Source: Flavobacterium lacisediminis (GTDB lineage Bacteria; Bacteroidota; Bacteroidia; Flavobacteriales; Flavobacteriaceae). From it: a DNA stretch of 64,000 nucleotides. Positions 27,592-38,051 of the stretch are shown here, in pieces (the first letter of the stretch is position 1; each line of letters starts with the position of its first letter). The notes under the pieces are model-generated. The model made no database searches. It was given only the letters and a program-made list of their open reading frames with translations, and was not told the origin of the DNA. The position numbers were made by a program, and so were the translations under genes. The stretch is taken from NCBI RefSeq assembly GCF_025909975.1, contig NZ_JAPCIO010000001.1:476921-540920 (forward strand), written 5' to 3'.

Positions 27592-30500
27592 ATGAAATTA
27601 AAATTACTATTTACGCTTATTCTAGTGTCAGGATTTTTAAAAAATCAGGATTCGTATTCTCAGTTGTTACAATGGAATACCTTTGGTAATACTGGTACTG
27701 AGACAACTGAGCCAAGTGTCTTCAATAATGTTAATGTCGCTGCATCAAATCTTACTCAAGGTACTATAACTCCTGCTGCTAATGCAAATAGATTTGGTGG
27801 TACAGGATGGTTTAATACTGGGAATACAGCTGCAGGAAATACTATAGCAGAGGCTGTAGCTGGAAATGATTATATACAATTTATAGTTACTCCAAACGCT
27901 GGTTTTTCTTTTACTCCAACATCATTAGTTTTTAACTGGGATAAGTCAGGGACTGGTCCTCAAAATGTAGTTTTAAGATCTTCTGTAGATGGATTTGCTA
28001 GTAATATTGGAATTGTTGCGCCAACAGCAGCAATTGGTACATCGAATACGATAACAATAAGCGGGTTGTCGAATATAACAGTTACTACTACTTTTAGGAT
28101 TTATGGATATGGAGCAACTGGAACAGGAGGAACTGGTGGTTTTGATACTTCAACTAATTCAGTAAATGTTCAATTAAATGGAACGACTAGTGCAGTTTTG
28201 ACCGATGCAGTTGATTACTGTAATTTACAATCACCAGCAAATGGAACAATTACTCAAGGAGGAGTTTTTAATGTATATGCACAAACTTATGAGCCAGGAG
28301 TAACAGAAGCTGCTGGTATAGGGACAGGAATTCAAGGTTGGATAGGATATAACACAACCAATAATGATCCAAGTATAGCTGGTTGGACGTGGGTACCTGC
28401 AACATTTAATGTGCAATCTGGAAATAATGATGAGTTGGTTGCGGATATTGGTTCTGCACTTGCGCCAGGGACTTACTACTATGCTTCACGTTTTCAATTA
28501 AATGGAGGTCCGTTTCGATATGGAGGTTATAATGGAGGTTTTTGGAATGGTACAACTAACGTGAATGGTGTTTTAACTGTTAATCCATCAGTAGTTGATT
28601 TTTGTAACGTTCAATTTCCAGCTACAGGAACTATTTTAGCAGGTGGAACTTTTACAGTATATGCGCAAGTTTATGAGCCGGGTGTTACTGAAGCAGCTGG
28701 TCAAGGAGCAGGAATTCAAGGTTGGATAGGTTATAATACAACCAATAATGACCCAAGTACGGTTGGTTGGACATGGATTCCAGCTACATTCAATGTACAA
28801 TCAGGAAATAATGATGAATATCAAGCAGAAATAGGTTCGGCATTACCAGCTGGAACGTACTATTACGCTTCAAGATTTCAATTAGGTACAGGCGCTTTCC
28901 GTTATGGTGGATTTAATGGCGGATTTTGGAATGGTACTACCAATGTAAATGGTGTGCTTACAGTAACAGCTCCAGAAATAAATTTACAAGGAAATGCAGT
29001 TTCAATAGTTTCAGGAGATGCAACACCTGCTTTAGCTGACCATACGGATTTTGGTTCTGTTGCAACTACCTCTGGAACTATAGTTAGGACTTTCACTATT
29101 CAAAATACAGGAAACGCTACTTTAAGTTTAACAGGGGTTAGTCCATTCATTACTATTTCAGGTACTAATTCAGCTGATTTTACTGTTACTGCAATACCGT
29201 CAAATAGTATCGCAGCTTCTGGAAGCACAACTTTTCAAATCACTTTTGATCCATCAGCAGATGGTTTAAGAACGGCAACTTTAAGCATTGCAAATAATGA
29301 TAGCAATGAAAACCCATATACTTTCGCTATTCAAGGAAATGGAATAAGTGCGCCCGTAATTACAAGTAGCTTAACTGCTTCTGGTAATCAAGGTTCGCCT
29401 TTTACCTATACAATTACAGCAACTAATTCGCCAACGAGTTATAATGCAACTGGTTTACCGGCAGGTTTATCTATAGATACGGTGACAGGAATTATTTCTG
29501 GTACACCAACAGTGACAGGAACTTTTAATGTAACTATTACTGCTGCAAATGCTGCGGGAACAGATACTCAAACATTGGTAATCACATTAGCGGTTGGGCC
29601 ATGTTTAAGTGAAGGTTTTGAGTCTGGTTTACCAGGAACTTGGATAAATAGCGGAACAATTTTAGGTGGTCAATTTTGTGAAGGAGCCCAAGGTGTGGTT
29701 TTTAACAATACAGGAGATTTTGTTGTTTCACCTGCTATTGTAAATCCACAAACACTTACTTTCTACAAGAGAAGAAGTGGAACAACTGATGCGTGGGTTT
29801 TAAATGTTGAAGTTTCTACTAGTAATGCAGGACCGTGGACAAATGTTGCTACTATCAATACAATTACAGGAACGTGTCAATTAGAAACTATTGATTTAAC
29901 TGCATACAATATCGGAACATACTACATAAGACTTTTAGATAGCAGATCTTCGGGTACCGCTCAAAGAACTATTGATGATTTTAAAGTATACTGTGGTTTA
30001 TTGTGTACCCCACCAGCCGATCCAACTGGGACTATTTCTGGAACAACTCCAGCGTGTGATAGTACAACATTGAGTTTTTCAGGTAATGCTACTGCACCAG
30101 TTGTTTATTATTGGCAAACAACAGCTATAGGAATTAGTCAAACAAATAATGCAAATGCCAATTTAAATGTTACTACATCAGGTAATTATTATGTAAGAGC
30201 TTATGATTCAGTAGCAATGTGTTGGTCAGTAAATGCTATCGGTCCATATGCTGTAACCATAAATAATACACCAGTTATTACTACTCAGCCGGTTAATGCA
30301 TCAACTATTGTTAATGCAAATGCAAGTTTTACAGTTGCTGCAACAGGCTCAGGTTTAACTTATCAATGGCAAGTAGATACCGGAAGTGGTTTTGTCAATT
30401 TATCAAATATTGCGCCTTATTCAAATGTTACTACTGCAACGTTGAATATTTCGGCTGCTACATTAGCTATGAGTGGTTATCAATATCGTTGCATTGTAAT

Positions 30501-33492
30501 TGCTTCTGCTCCATGTAGTAATTTGAATTCCAACGCTGCTACATTAACAGTTAATCCAGCAGTGGGAACTGTATTTAAACCAGGAGAATTGGTGTTTGTA
30601 GGGTATGATGGTCAATGTTTAGGTGCAGGGGCTGAAGATGAATATTTAGTTGCAACTTTGGTTGATATTGCACCAGGAACGTCTTTTTTAATTGTAAACT
30701 CAAGATATGAAGCGGGTGCAGCAGCTAATGTTAGAACCGATAAATGGGGAGGTGGAGGAGATAACGCTGATGAACAGCCTTATCAAGCAACAATTACTTA
30801 CACGGGTGCTGCAAATATTCCGGCAGGTTCTGTTTTAGTGTTTAGAACCAATGGAACAATTAATTGGTTCGGAAGTGTTAATATAATAACAGGAGTTACT
30901 ACAACAAACAGAACAGCAGATTTTTCAGGAAGCGTTTTAAATGGTGTTTTCTTTTCGCCAAACATTACTACAAGTGGTTCTGATCAAATGTATTTAGCAC
31001 AAGGAGCGTTTACTTTTGATGGTACGTTAGATATAGGACAAGCAAATTATTATTTAAGTGGAACACTTTTACACGGATTAACGAATCGTGCGGCTTGGGT
31101 TCCTATTACTAGTGCTTGTAATGGAGATGCTTCTGGAGGAAATTCAAGAGAATCGAGATTGCCTGCAGCATTAACTTGTTTTAATGTTGAAAGTGCTAGT
31201 ACTTCTGCAATTAGTGGATATTATGAGAATGATAAACAACATGGTATTGCAACTGTAAGACAAATTGTGCAAGGAATATCTGATGTTACAAATAATTGGA
31301 CTTTAAGCACAGGAAGATATACTTTAGATGCCACAAGTAGTGCTGCAAATAGAGCTGGAAAAACATTTCAAATTGGCCCAAGCAATCCTTCAGGACAATG
31401 GGTAGGAAATGTAGATACGAACTGGTTTAATTGTGCAAACTGGGAAGGTTTATCAGTTCCAAGTGTTACTACAGATGTTACGGTTGATGCAACAGCAATG
31501 AATATTGCAGTTATAGATTACACAGCACCATATTCAAATGAGTATTCAGATATTGCGTATTCAAATCATTTAAATATTTCTGGAAGTACAGTTCAAATAC
31601 AAGCATCTTCAAATAATGTTTTAGAAGTTCATGGAAATCTTCAAATTTCAGGATCTGGAGTTTTAGATATGGACGACAGTAATGCTGGCACTGCTGATGG
31701 TCAGTTATATTTGTTTGGAGATTGGACAAATAGTGTTGGAAATGCAGCATTTTCAGAAGGAAATGGAACCGTTTACTTTACGGGAACAGCTCCGCAAATA
31801 ATAAATAACGTAACACCATTAGGAACGGAAGTTTTCTATAATGTCATATTAAATAATTCTTTTGACACTAGTGTTTCCAATGATTTAGTTGCGGAAGGAA
31901 ATTTAGTAATTAATTCAGGAAGAGTTTTAAATATTGATGGCACTGGTTATGTTAGAGTAAATAATAGATTAACTCATAATGGTGATTTAACCATTCAAAA
32001 TAATGGTCAATTTATTCAAGTAAACGAAACCGATACTAATGATGGTGTTTACACGGGAACAAAATTCCAAGTAAATAGAACGGCACAAGTACGTAATTTG
32101 GATTATGTATTTTGGAGTTCGCCAGTTGAGAATTTTGCAGTGGCGAGTTTACCAAATGCATACCGCTATTATTGGAATACTTTAGCAGCAAATGCGAATG
32201 GTACATTAGGGAATTGGGCAAATGCATCTGGTAACATGACCAAAGGACAAGGATATATAGCAAGAGCGTCTAATGGTGCTGCAACAGCTCAAGCAATGAA
32301 TCTTATTTTTTCTGGTAAACCAAATAACGGCGCATTTACTTTACCTATTCAAAGAGGAATTTTTGATGGAGCTGATTATGATGCGGAGCCGGCCAATACT
32401 AACAACGTATTAACAACTAAATATGATGATAACTGGAATTTAGTTGGAAACCCTTATCCTTCTGCTATTGACGCAGAAGAGTTTTTAGTAGCAAATCAAA
32501 CAAAAATTGAAGGTGCTGTTTGGGTTTGGACACATGGATTGTTGCCAACATCTATTACTGATCCATTCTATAACAACTATCAATACAATTACTCTGCAAC
32601 TGATTATATAAAATATAACGGTTTAGGTTCTACAGATCCTGATACTTTTGCTGGAAAAATTGCTTCTGGACAAGGGTTTATGGTTAATATGTTGCATGTT
32701 GCTTCTACACCAAATACAATCGATTTTAATAATAGTTTTAGAACTGGTGTAGGGTATGCAAATTATAACAATAGTGATTTCTTTAGAAATTCATCTGTTG
32801 CTGAATCATTTGAAGATCAGGAAAAGCACAGAATGTGGTTAGATGTTGTTAATACAACCACAGGTCAATCTGATAGAACATTATTAGGGTATGCTTCAAA
32901 TGCAACTTATGGAAGGGATCATTTCTACGATTGTATTCATAAACCGAATACAACTATTAGTTTCTATTCATTAATTAACAAAGAGCCTTTCATTATTCAA
33001 GGTAGAAGTCTCCCGTTTGATATTAATGATAAAGTTCCTATGGGATTAAGTGTTGGTGTTAACAGTAATGTTACAATTGCTATAAGAAAAGCAGATGGGA
33101 TATTTGCACAAGGTCAAACAATTTATTTAGAAGATAAATTATTAAATGTTATTCATGATTTATCTGCATCACCATATTCTTTTGTGTCAAATGCAGGAAT
33201 TTTTAGTGATCGTTTTGTTATTAGATATACAAATGAAACATTAAGTAGCGAAGATTTTAATAATGATTCAGATGTTTTAGTTTCGTCAACAGATATAATC
33301 AAAGTGTACTCGAATAATGAGAGCATTCAAAGTGTTCAAGTTCACAATGTATTAGGTCAGTTATTAATAAACAAAACCGATATCGATTCAGAGGTATTTG
33401 AAATTAATACTTTGCAAAAAAATAATGCACCTTTAATTATTCAAGTAACATTGGTAAATGGTAAAAAAGTATCTAAGAAACTTATTTACTAA
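27592..33492 (+). CDS. Giant secreted protein with T9SS type C sorting signal
   Basis: A 1966-residue multidomain cell-surface or secreted protein of unknown binding target. In order: signal peptide (about 1-22); a beta-rich N-domain (25-205); two near-identical tandem modules of about 127 residues (207-460); a choice-of-anchor D/ASH-like domain (about 463-577, DFGSVATTSGTIVRTFTI); a putative Ig domain (580-660); a MAM/jelly-roll-like segment starting EGFESGLPGTW (670-790); Ig-like domains (about 800-995); a lamin-tail-like domain (about 998-1260); beta-repeat sequence; and a long conserved C-terminal region (about 1480-1966) with NWNLVGNPYPSAI, ending in a type C (ChiA-type) sorting signal. 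A possible promoter box, TATCTTTG, is at 27522. No catalytic motif is seen, so adhesion is the likeliest role. Confidence 0.85.
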   Translation: MKLKLLFTLILVSGFLKNQDSYSQLLQWNTFGNTGTETTEPSVFNNVNVAASNLTQGTITPAANANRFGGTGWFNTGNTAAGNTIAEAVAGNDYIQFIVTPNAGFSFTPTSLVFNWDKSGTGPQNVVLRSSVDGFASNIGIVAPTAAIGTSNTITISGLSNITVTTTFRIYGYGATGTGGTGGFDTSTNSVNVQLNGTTSAVLTDAVDYCNLQSPANGTITQGGVFNVYAQTYEPGVTEAAGIGTGIQGWIGYNTTNNDPSIAGWTWVPATFNVQSGNNDELVADIGSALAPGTYYYASRFQLNGGPFRYGGYNGGFWNGTTNVNGVLTVNPSVVDFCNVQFPATGTILAGGTFTVYAQVYEPGVTEAAGQGAGIQGWIGYNTTNNDPSTVGWTWIPATFNVQSGNNDEYQAEIGSALPAGTYYYASRFQLGTGAFRYGGFNGGFWNGTTNVNGVLTVTAPEINLQGNAVSIVSGDATPALADHTDFGSVATTSGTIVRTFTIQNTGNATLSLTGVSPFITISGTNSADFTVTAIPSNSIAASGSTTFQITFDPSADGLRTATLSIANNDSNENPYTFAIQGNGISAPVITSSLTASGNQGSPFTYTITATNSPTSYNATGLPAGLSIDTVTGIISGTPTVTGTFNVTITAANAAGTDTQTLVITLAVGPCLSEGFESGLPGTWINSGTILGGQFCEGAQGVVFNNTGDFVVSPAIVNPQTLTFYKRRSGTTDAWVLNVEVSTSNAGPWTNVATINTITGTCQLETIDLTAYNIGTYYIRLLDSRSSGTAQRTIDDFKVYCGLLCTPPADPTGTISGTTPACDSTTLSFSGNATAPVVYYWQTTAIGISQTNNANANLNVTTSGNYYVRAYDSVAMCWSVNAIGPYAVTINNTPVITTQPVNASTIVNANASFTVAATGSGLTYQWQVDTGSGFVNLSNIAPYSNVTTATLNISAATLAMSGYQYRCIVIASAPCSNLNSNAATLTVNPAVGTVFKPGELVFVGYDGQCLGAGAEDEYLVATLVDIAPGTSFLIVNSRYEAGAAANVRTDKWGGGGDNADEQPYQATITYTGAANIPAGSVLVFRTNGTINWFGSVNIITGVTTTNRTADFSGSVLNGVFFSPNITTSGSDQMYLAQGAFTFDGTLDIGQANYYLSGTLLHGLTNRAAWVPITSACNGDASGGNSRESRLPAALTCFNVESASTSAISGYYENDKQHGIATVRQIVQGISDVTNNWTLSTGRYTLDATSSAANRAGKTFQIGPSNPSGQWVGNVDTNWFNCANWEGLSVPSVTTDVTVDATAMNIAVIDYTAPYSNEYSDIAYSNHLNISGSTVQIQASSNNVLEVHGNLQISGSGVLDMDDSNAGTADGQLYLFGDWTNSVGNAAFSEGNGTVYFTGTAPQIINNVTPLGTEVFYNVILNNSFDTSVSNDLVAEGNLVINSGRVLNIDGTGYVRVNNRLTHNGDLTIQNNGQFIQVNETDTNDGVYTGTKFQVNRTAQVRNLDYVFWSSPVENFAVASLPNAYRYYWNTLAANANGTLGNWANASGNMTKGQGYIARASNGAATAQAMNLIFSGKPNNGAFTLPIQRGIFDGADYDAEPANTNNVLTTKYDDNWNLVGNPYPSAIDAEEFLVANQTKIEGAVWVWTHGLLPTSITDPFYNNYQYNYSATDYIKYNGLGSTDPDTFAGKIASGQGFMVNMLHVASTPNTIDFNNSFRTGVGYANYNNSDFFRNSSVAESFEDQEKHRMWLDVVNTTTGQSDRTLLGYASNATYGRDHFYDCIHKPNTTISFYSLINKEPFIIQGRSLPFDINDKVPMGLSVGVNSNVTIAIRKADGIFAQGQTIYLEDKLLNVIHDLSASPYSFVSNAGIFSDRFVIRYTNETLSSEDFNNDSDVLVSSTDIIKVYSNNESIQSVQVHNVLGQLLINKTDIDSEVFEINTLQKNNAPLIIQVTLVNGKKVSKKLIY
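28210..28968 (+). repeat. Tandem duplicated module (384-bp period) in the giant protein gene
   Basis: The segments from 28210 and 28594 encode modules that share TNNDP, TFNVQSGNNDE, GTYYYASRFQL and NGGFWNGTTNVNGVLTV. The DNA has diverged at many silent sites, so the duplication is old compared with the ompA-like array. Confidence 0.9.
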
Positions 33493-33507
33493 ATAAATTA
33501 AAGATTA

Positions 33508-33546
33508 AAAAGAAAAAGCGACTAGATATAGTCGCTTTTTCTTTTT
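33508..33546 (+). terminator. Terminator after the first giant T9SS gene
   Basis: A perfect 17-bp stem, AAGCGACTA / TAGTCGCTT core, GATA loop, flanked by A- and T-rich arms. Confidence 0.85.
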
Positions 33547-33554
33547 AATAAAAG

Positions 33555-33583
33555 TTGTTTTTTAGGTTATTTTATTATATTTG
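33555..33583 (+). promoter_or_regulatory. Promoter of the second giant T9SS gene
   Basis: TTG (33555-33557), 18 bases, TATATTTG (33576-33583), 21 bases before the ATG at 33605. The in-frame TTG at 33581 lies within this box and is therefore not the start. Confidence 0.7.
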
Positions 33584-33604
33584 TTATCCCCAATCTTACC
33601 TAAA

Positions 33605-36600
33605 ATGAAAAGAAAATTACTTTACGCTTCAGCTTTTGTAATAGTTGTTGTTGCGTTTGCTTTTTTAAGCTCAAATAATAATGAGCAACAAAAAACTGAA
33701 AAACAAAGAATTGAAAAATCTGTAATTAATACTTCTAGTATAAAATCAGATTTAAAAATCGAAGAATCTAAAATTTTAGAAGGACATAATTCTAAAAATG
33801 GTTCTTTAAAAAATCAATCAAAACAATCAACGACTGTTGAAAATACGATTGAGAATCACTCTTCTTTAAAAGATTTAGACTCCATTGAAGAGTTAAAAAG
33901 GAAATACGCATCTTTTCTTCGTAATCACCCTTTTGCCAAGACGAAACAATTATCTAAGAGTGAAAGAAAAGAGTTGTCTTTACCTCCTAATGCTTTTTAT
34001 GAGCAGGAATGGTTATATACTGCTAATCCACATTTAGAGCGACCAGAGCCAGAAGCAACGTTACAGTTACAACAAAGATTAAAAACACTTGAACTTACGA
34101 ATAGAGTTCCGGGAGATGCTGTAGATAACGCTTGGGTAGAACGAGGTCCAAACAATGTTGGAGGAAGAGTTCGTACTCTTATGTTTGCTCCAGGAAGCAC
34201 TACCAAGGTTTTTGCAGGTGGAGTAAGTGGCGGCTTATGGGTTAATAATGATATAACTTCAGCAGCCACTCAATGGCAACAAGTTAATGGAGTTCCAGGA
34301 AATTTGGCGGTTTCGTGTATTACTGTTGATCCAAATAATTCAAATATCATGTATTTAGGCACTGGTGAAGTATATACATGGGGTGCTGTAAACGGGAATG
34401 GTGTTTATAAATCTACAGATGGCGGCCTAAACTGGGTAAATATTTTTGGTGCAGCAACAGCGAATGTGGCGGATAATATAGTTTACATTCAAGATATAGT
34501 AGCTTGGAATAACCCAGGAACAAATCAAACGGAAGTTTTTATTGGTGTTGATGCTATGGCATATACAGAAGAGGTTACTGCGGCTTCTGGTGGGACAGCA
34601 GGGTTTACCTATTTAGGGTCTAATTCAATAGGTTTATACAGAAGTACAGATGGAACAAATTTTGCAAGATTAAATGTTGCAGTGCTTAAAAATGCATCTA
34701 ATCAATTTTATGCCCCAAATAAATTCGCAATTGGTGCCGATGGGAAATTATGGATGGGAACAAAATACAGTTATGCTTTTGGAGCTGCTGGCGGAATGGT
34801 GTTTTCTACTACTAATGGTGGTACTTGGACAAATGTTAGAAATTTAGGTAACAATGGTAGAGTGGAAATTGTAGCATCAAAGCAAACCGCTAATAAGCTA
34901 TATGTGTTATTGGAAAATAGATCTGGAGCTGGAGATTTAGCTCGTTTTGCCGTAACAACAGATGGTTTTGCTACTGCTCCAACTTTTAGAGCAATTCCAG
35001 ATGACGTTGATACCGGAATCCCAGCAAATGATTTTACAAGAGGACAAAGTTTTTATGATTTATTAATAGGTATTGACCCTAATGATGATAATACATTGAT
35101 AATTGGTGGAATCGACTTATTTAGAACTGCTGATGGAGGGACTAATTTTACTCAAATTTCAAAATGGTCTAACAATAATAACTTAGCTGCACTAAACGTG
35201 CCATTGGTACATGCGGATCATCATTGTATTGCTTTTGCAAATTCATCTCGATTGGTATTAGGAAACGATGGTGGTGTGTTTTATTCAAACACTGGGGCTG
35301 TTGGAGCTGCTTCAATTGCATCAAGAAATAACGGTTTAAACATTACACAGTTTTATAAAGCAGCTATTAATCAAACAGGTGCTACACAAAAATTATTAGC
35401 TGGAGCTCAGGATAATGGTTCGCAGTTTATTAATAACGCTCCTGGATCACCAGCTTCTTCAGTTGCTGTTTCTGGTGGAGATGGATGTTGGGTTTTTATC
35501 GATAAGCAAGATGATTTTATGATTTCTTCTTACGTATATAATGTTTACTATAGAAAAGACATGAATGGTGCTGCATTAAATACTATTGTTAATAATACGG
35601 CAGATGGAGATTTTGTTAACCAAAGTGGGTATGATAGTAATTCTAATATCTTATACACAAATGGTACAAATGGTACAAATTATAGAATATACAGATTCTC
35701 AGGCGCTACTTTAACAACGCAGGCTACTTTGTCTGATGCTTTATTAAATGATATTCCTACGTATTTACAACCTTCGCCATATACTGCAAATAGACTTTTG
35801 GTTGGACTTGCTAATGGTAGATTGTTAAGATTAAATAGTGCGAATGGGACACCAACGTGGGCATCTATTGGAAATGGAGCTTGGTTGGGTGCGATTTCTG
35901 ATATTCGTTATGGACAATCTGAAAACGATATTTTTGTTACGTTTCATAATTATGGTGTAGTTAGTGTATGGTACACTGCAGATGGTGGAACGACATGGCA
36001 AAACAAAGAAGGGAATCTACCTAATTTACCAGTTAAATGTATTTTACAAAACCCTTTCGCTTTAAATGAGGTAATTGTTGGGACAGAACTAGGAGTTTGG
36101 GCTACTACAAATTTTAATGCAGCGTCTCCAAACTGGGTTCGATCAAATAATGGAATGAAAGATGTTAAGGTGTTATCTTTTGATTATAGAAGCTCAGATA
36201 ATACAATTTTAGCGGCAACTTTTGGAAGAGGCATGTTTACTGGTGAGTTTTGGACTTGTGGAAGTTCAACTACTACTTGGAATGGTGCAGCGTGGAGTAA
36301 TGGAGCGCCAGATAAAAAGAAAGTAGTTGTTATTGACGGGAATTATAATACAGCAACAAACGGAAGTTTTGAATGTTGTAGTTTAACTGTAAATGCAGGT
36401 AGAACTGCTAATATTGGAGCTAATAATTATATTACTGTTTCGGGTAATATCACAGTAAATGGAACTTTGAATGTTTTAAATAATGGATCATTGGTTCAAA
36501 TTGATGACGCCGCTGTTAATACTGGAAATATTTCATATGAGAGAACGGTTTCTATTCGTAAAAATGATTATGTATATTGGTCATCACCAATTAGCGCTTT

Positions 36601-37948
36601 CAATGTAAATGGAGTTTCTCCCTTGACAAATACTTTGTTTATTTTTAAATGGAATCCAACCATTGTTAATACTAATGGTGGTTTTGGAAATTGGGTTTCA
36701 GGAAGTGGAGAAACTATGGTTTTAGGAAAAGGATATATCGTTAAAGGTCCAGAAAGTTTTACAAATGTAGCTCAAAATTTTACTGCAACTTTTAATAATG
36801 GTACTCCTAACAACGGTATAATAACAATTCCTATTTCTAGAGGTGGTTTTACTGGAGCAAATTACAATGGAACTAATGGAACTCAGGTAACAAAGTTTGA
36901 TGATAACTGGAATTTAGTTGGTAATCCATATCCATCAGCTATTCGTGCTTTAGATTTCTTGAATTTGAACACAAATATTGAAGGAGCAGTACGTTTGTGG
37001 ACGCATACAAGTTTGCCGTCTTCAGCAATTTCTTCTCCTTTTTATGGAACTTCTCCATCAAATTATACACCTGCAGATTATATAACGTATAATGGTTTAG
37101 GTACAGTAAGTGGTCCTGTAGGCTTTAATGGTTATATTGCTGGTGGACAAGGTTTCTTTGTTCAAATGAATGATGGTGCTGCAGCAACTCAAAATATTAC
37201 TTTTAATAATGCATTAAGAAGTGCTTCTTATGCTAATAATCAGTTTTATAGAAATGCTCAAGGAGAAGACAATCCTAGTTTAGTAGCCTCAAGAATTTGG
37301 TTAGATATTGTAGATAATGAAAATAATTCAGATAGAACTTTAGTAGGATATGCTGAAGGTGCAACTGCAGCAAAAGATCGTCTTTTTGATGCTGTTACTG
37401 CTGCTGGACTAACAATGAAAATTTATTCTTTGTTAGAAGATGATTTGTTAACTATACAAGGAAAATCGTATCCAATTGACACAAATGATAGAGTGGCTTT
37501 AGGGGTTAATATCGTAGCAAACGGTAATTATTCAATTGCAATTGCTGCATTAGATGGTGTTGCTTCTGATTTACCAATTTATTTAGAGGATAAAGATTTA
37601 AATATTATTCATGATTTAAGACAATCTCCATATTCTTTCTCAGCTAATGCAGGTATATTGAATAATAGATTTGTGTTACGATATAACAATGAAACATTAG
37701 GAAATAATGATTTTGTTTCAAGTAATGAAGTAATGGTGGTTTCAAACAATGCTATTCAAGTAGTTTCAAATAAAGCACTAATTGCTAATGTTAAAGTTTA
37801 TTCTGTTTTAGGTCAATTACTTTTCGATTCTAATGTTATGAGTTCTAATACATTTGAAACGTCTAAAATTCAAAAAAACAACACTGCTTTATTAGTTCAG
37901 GTTACACTTGAAAACGGAACTAAAGTAACTAAGAAAATAGTTTTTTAA
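33605..37948 (+). CDS. BNR/VPS10-type beta-propeller protein with T9SS type C sorting signal
   Basis: A 1447-residue secreted or surface-attached protein. In order: signal peptide/anchor (about 3-24, LLYASAFVIVVVAFAFL), a Lys/Ser/Glu-rich linker (25-150), BNR/sortilin-like repeats (about 165-885, with KSTDGGLNW, TADGGTTWQ and HADHHCIAF), a beta-repeat domain, and the T9SS type C region (about 980-1447) containing NWNLVGNPYPSAI and ending NGTKVTKKIVF. The C-terminal region clearly parallels that of the upstream gene at 27592 and the propeller parallels the protein at 12711. It has its own promoter and a terminator at 37968. No enzymatic motif is evident. Confidence 0.87.
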   Translation: MKRKLLYASAFVIVVVAFAFLSSNNNEQQKTEKQRIEKSVINTSSIKSDLKIEESKILEGHNSKNGSLKNQSKQSTTVENTIENHSSLKDLDSIEELKRKYASFLRNHPFAKTKQLSKSERKELSLPPNAFYEQEWLYTANPHLERPEPEATLQLQQRLKTLELTNRVPGDAVDNAWVERGPNNVGGRVRTLMFAPGSTTKVFAGGVSGGLWVNNDITSAATQWQQVNGVPGNLAVSCITVDPNNSNIMYLGTGEVYTWGAVNGNGVYKSTDGGLNWVNIFGAATANVADNIVYIQDIVAWNNPGTNQTEVFIGVDAMAYTEEVTAASGGTAGFTYLGSNSIGLYRSTDGTNFARLNVAVLKNASNQFYAPNKFAIGADGKLWMGTKYSYAFGAAGGMVFSTTNGGTWTNVRNLGNNGRVEIVASKQTANKLYVLLENRSGAGDLARFAVTTDGFATAPTFRAIPDDVDTGIPANDFTRGQSFYDLLIGIDPNDDNTLIIGGIDLFRTADGGTNFTQISKWSNNNNLAALNVPLVHADHHCIAFANSSRLVLGNDGGVFYSNTGAVGAASIASRNNGLNITQFYKAAINQTGATQKLLAGAQDNGSQFINNAPGSPASSVAVSGGDGCWVFIDKQDDFMISSYVYNVYYRKDMNGAALNTIVNNTADGDFVNQSGYDSNSNILYTNGTNGTNYRIYRFSGATLTTQATLSDALLNDIPTYLQPSPYTANRLLVGLANGRLLRLNSANGTPTWASIGNGAWLGAISDIRYGQSENDIFVTFHNYGVVSVWYTADGGTTWQNKEGNLPNLPVKCILQNPFALNEVIVGTELGVWATTNFNAASPNWVRSNNGMKDVKVLSFDYRSSDNTILAATFGRGMFTGEFWTCGSSTTTWNGAAWSNGAPDKKKVVVIDGNYNTATNGSFECCSLTVNAGRTANIGANNYITVSGNITVNGTLNVLNNGSLVQIDDAAVNTGNISYERTVSIRKNDYVYWSSPISAFNVNGVSPLTNTLFIFKWNPTIVNTNGGFGNWVSGSGETMVLGKGYIVKGPESFTNVAQNFTATFNNGTPNNGIITIPISRGGFTGANYNGTNGTQVTKFDDNWNLVGNPYPSAIRALDFLNLNTNIEGAVRLWTHTSLPSSAISSPFYGTSPSNYTPADYITYNGLGTVSGPVGFNGYIAGGQGFFVQMNDGAAATQNITFNNALRSASYANNQFYRNAQGEDNPSLVASRIWLDIVDNENNSDRTLVGYAEGATAAKDRLFDAVTAAGLTMKIYSLLEDDLLTIQGKSYPIDTNDRVALGVNIVANGNYSIAIAALDGVASDLPIYLEDKDLNIIHDLRQSPYSFSANAGILNNRFVLRYNNETLGNNDFVSSNEVMVVSNNAIQVVSNKALIANVKVYSVLGQLLFDSNVMSSNTFETSKIQKNNTALLVQVTLENGTKVTKKIVF

Positions 37949-37967
37949 ATTCAAAATACTTTTATTC

Positions 37968-38001
37968 AAAAGCCCAATCGATTAAAGATTGGGCTTTTTT
38001 T
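37968..38001 (+). terminator. Terminator after the BNR/T9SS gene
   Basis: AAAAGCCCAATC / GATTGGGCTTTT stem with a 7-base loop and a T-run. Confidence 0.85.
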
Positions 38002-38051
38002 ATTTCATTTAAAATCAATTTCGTATTTTTGAACTTTATCAAACAATCACA

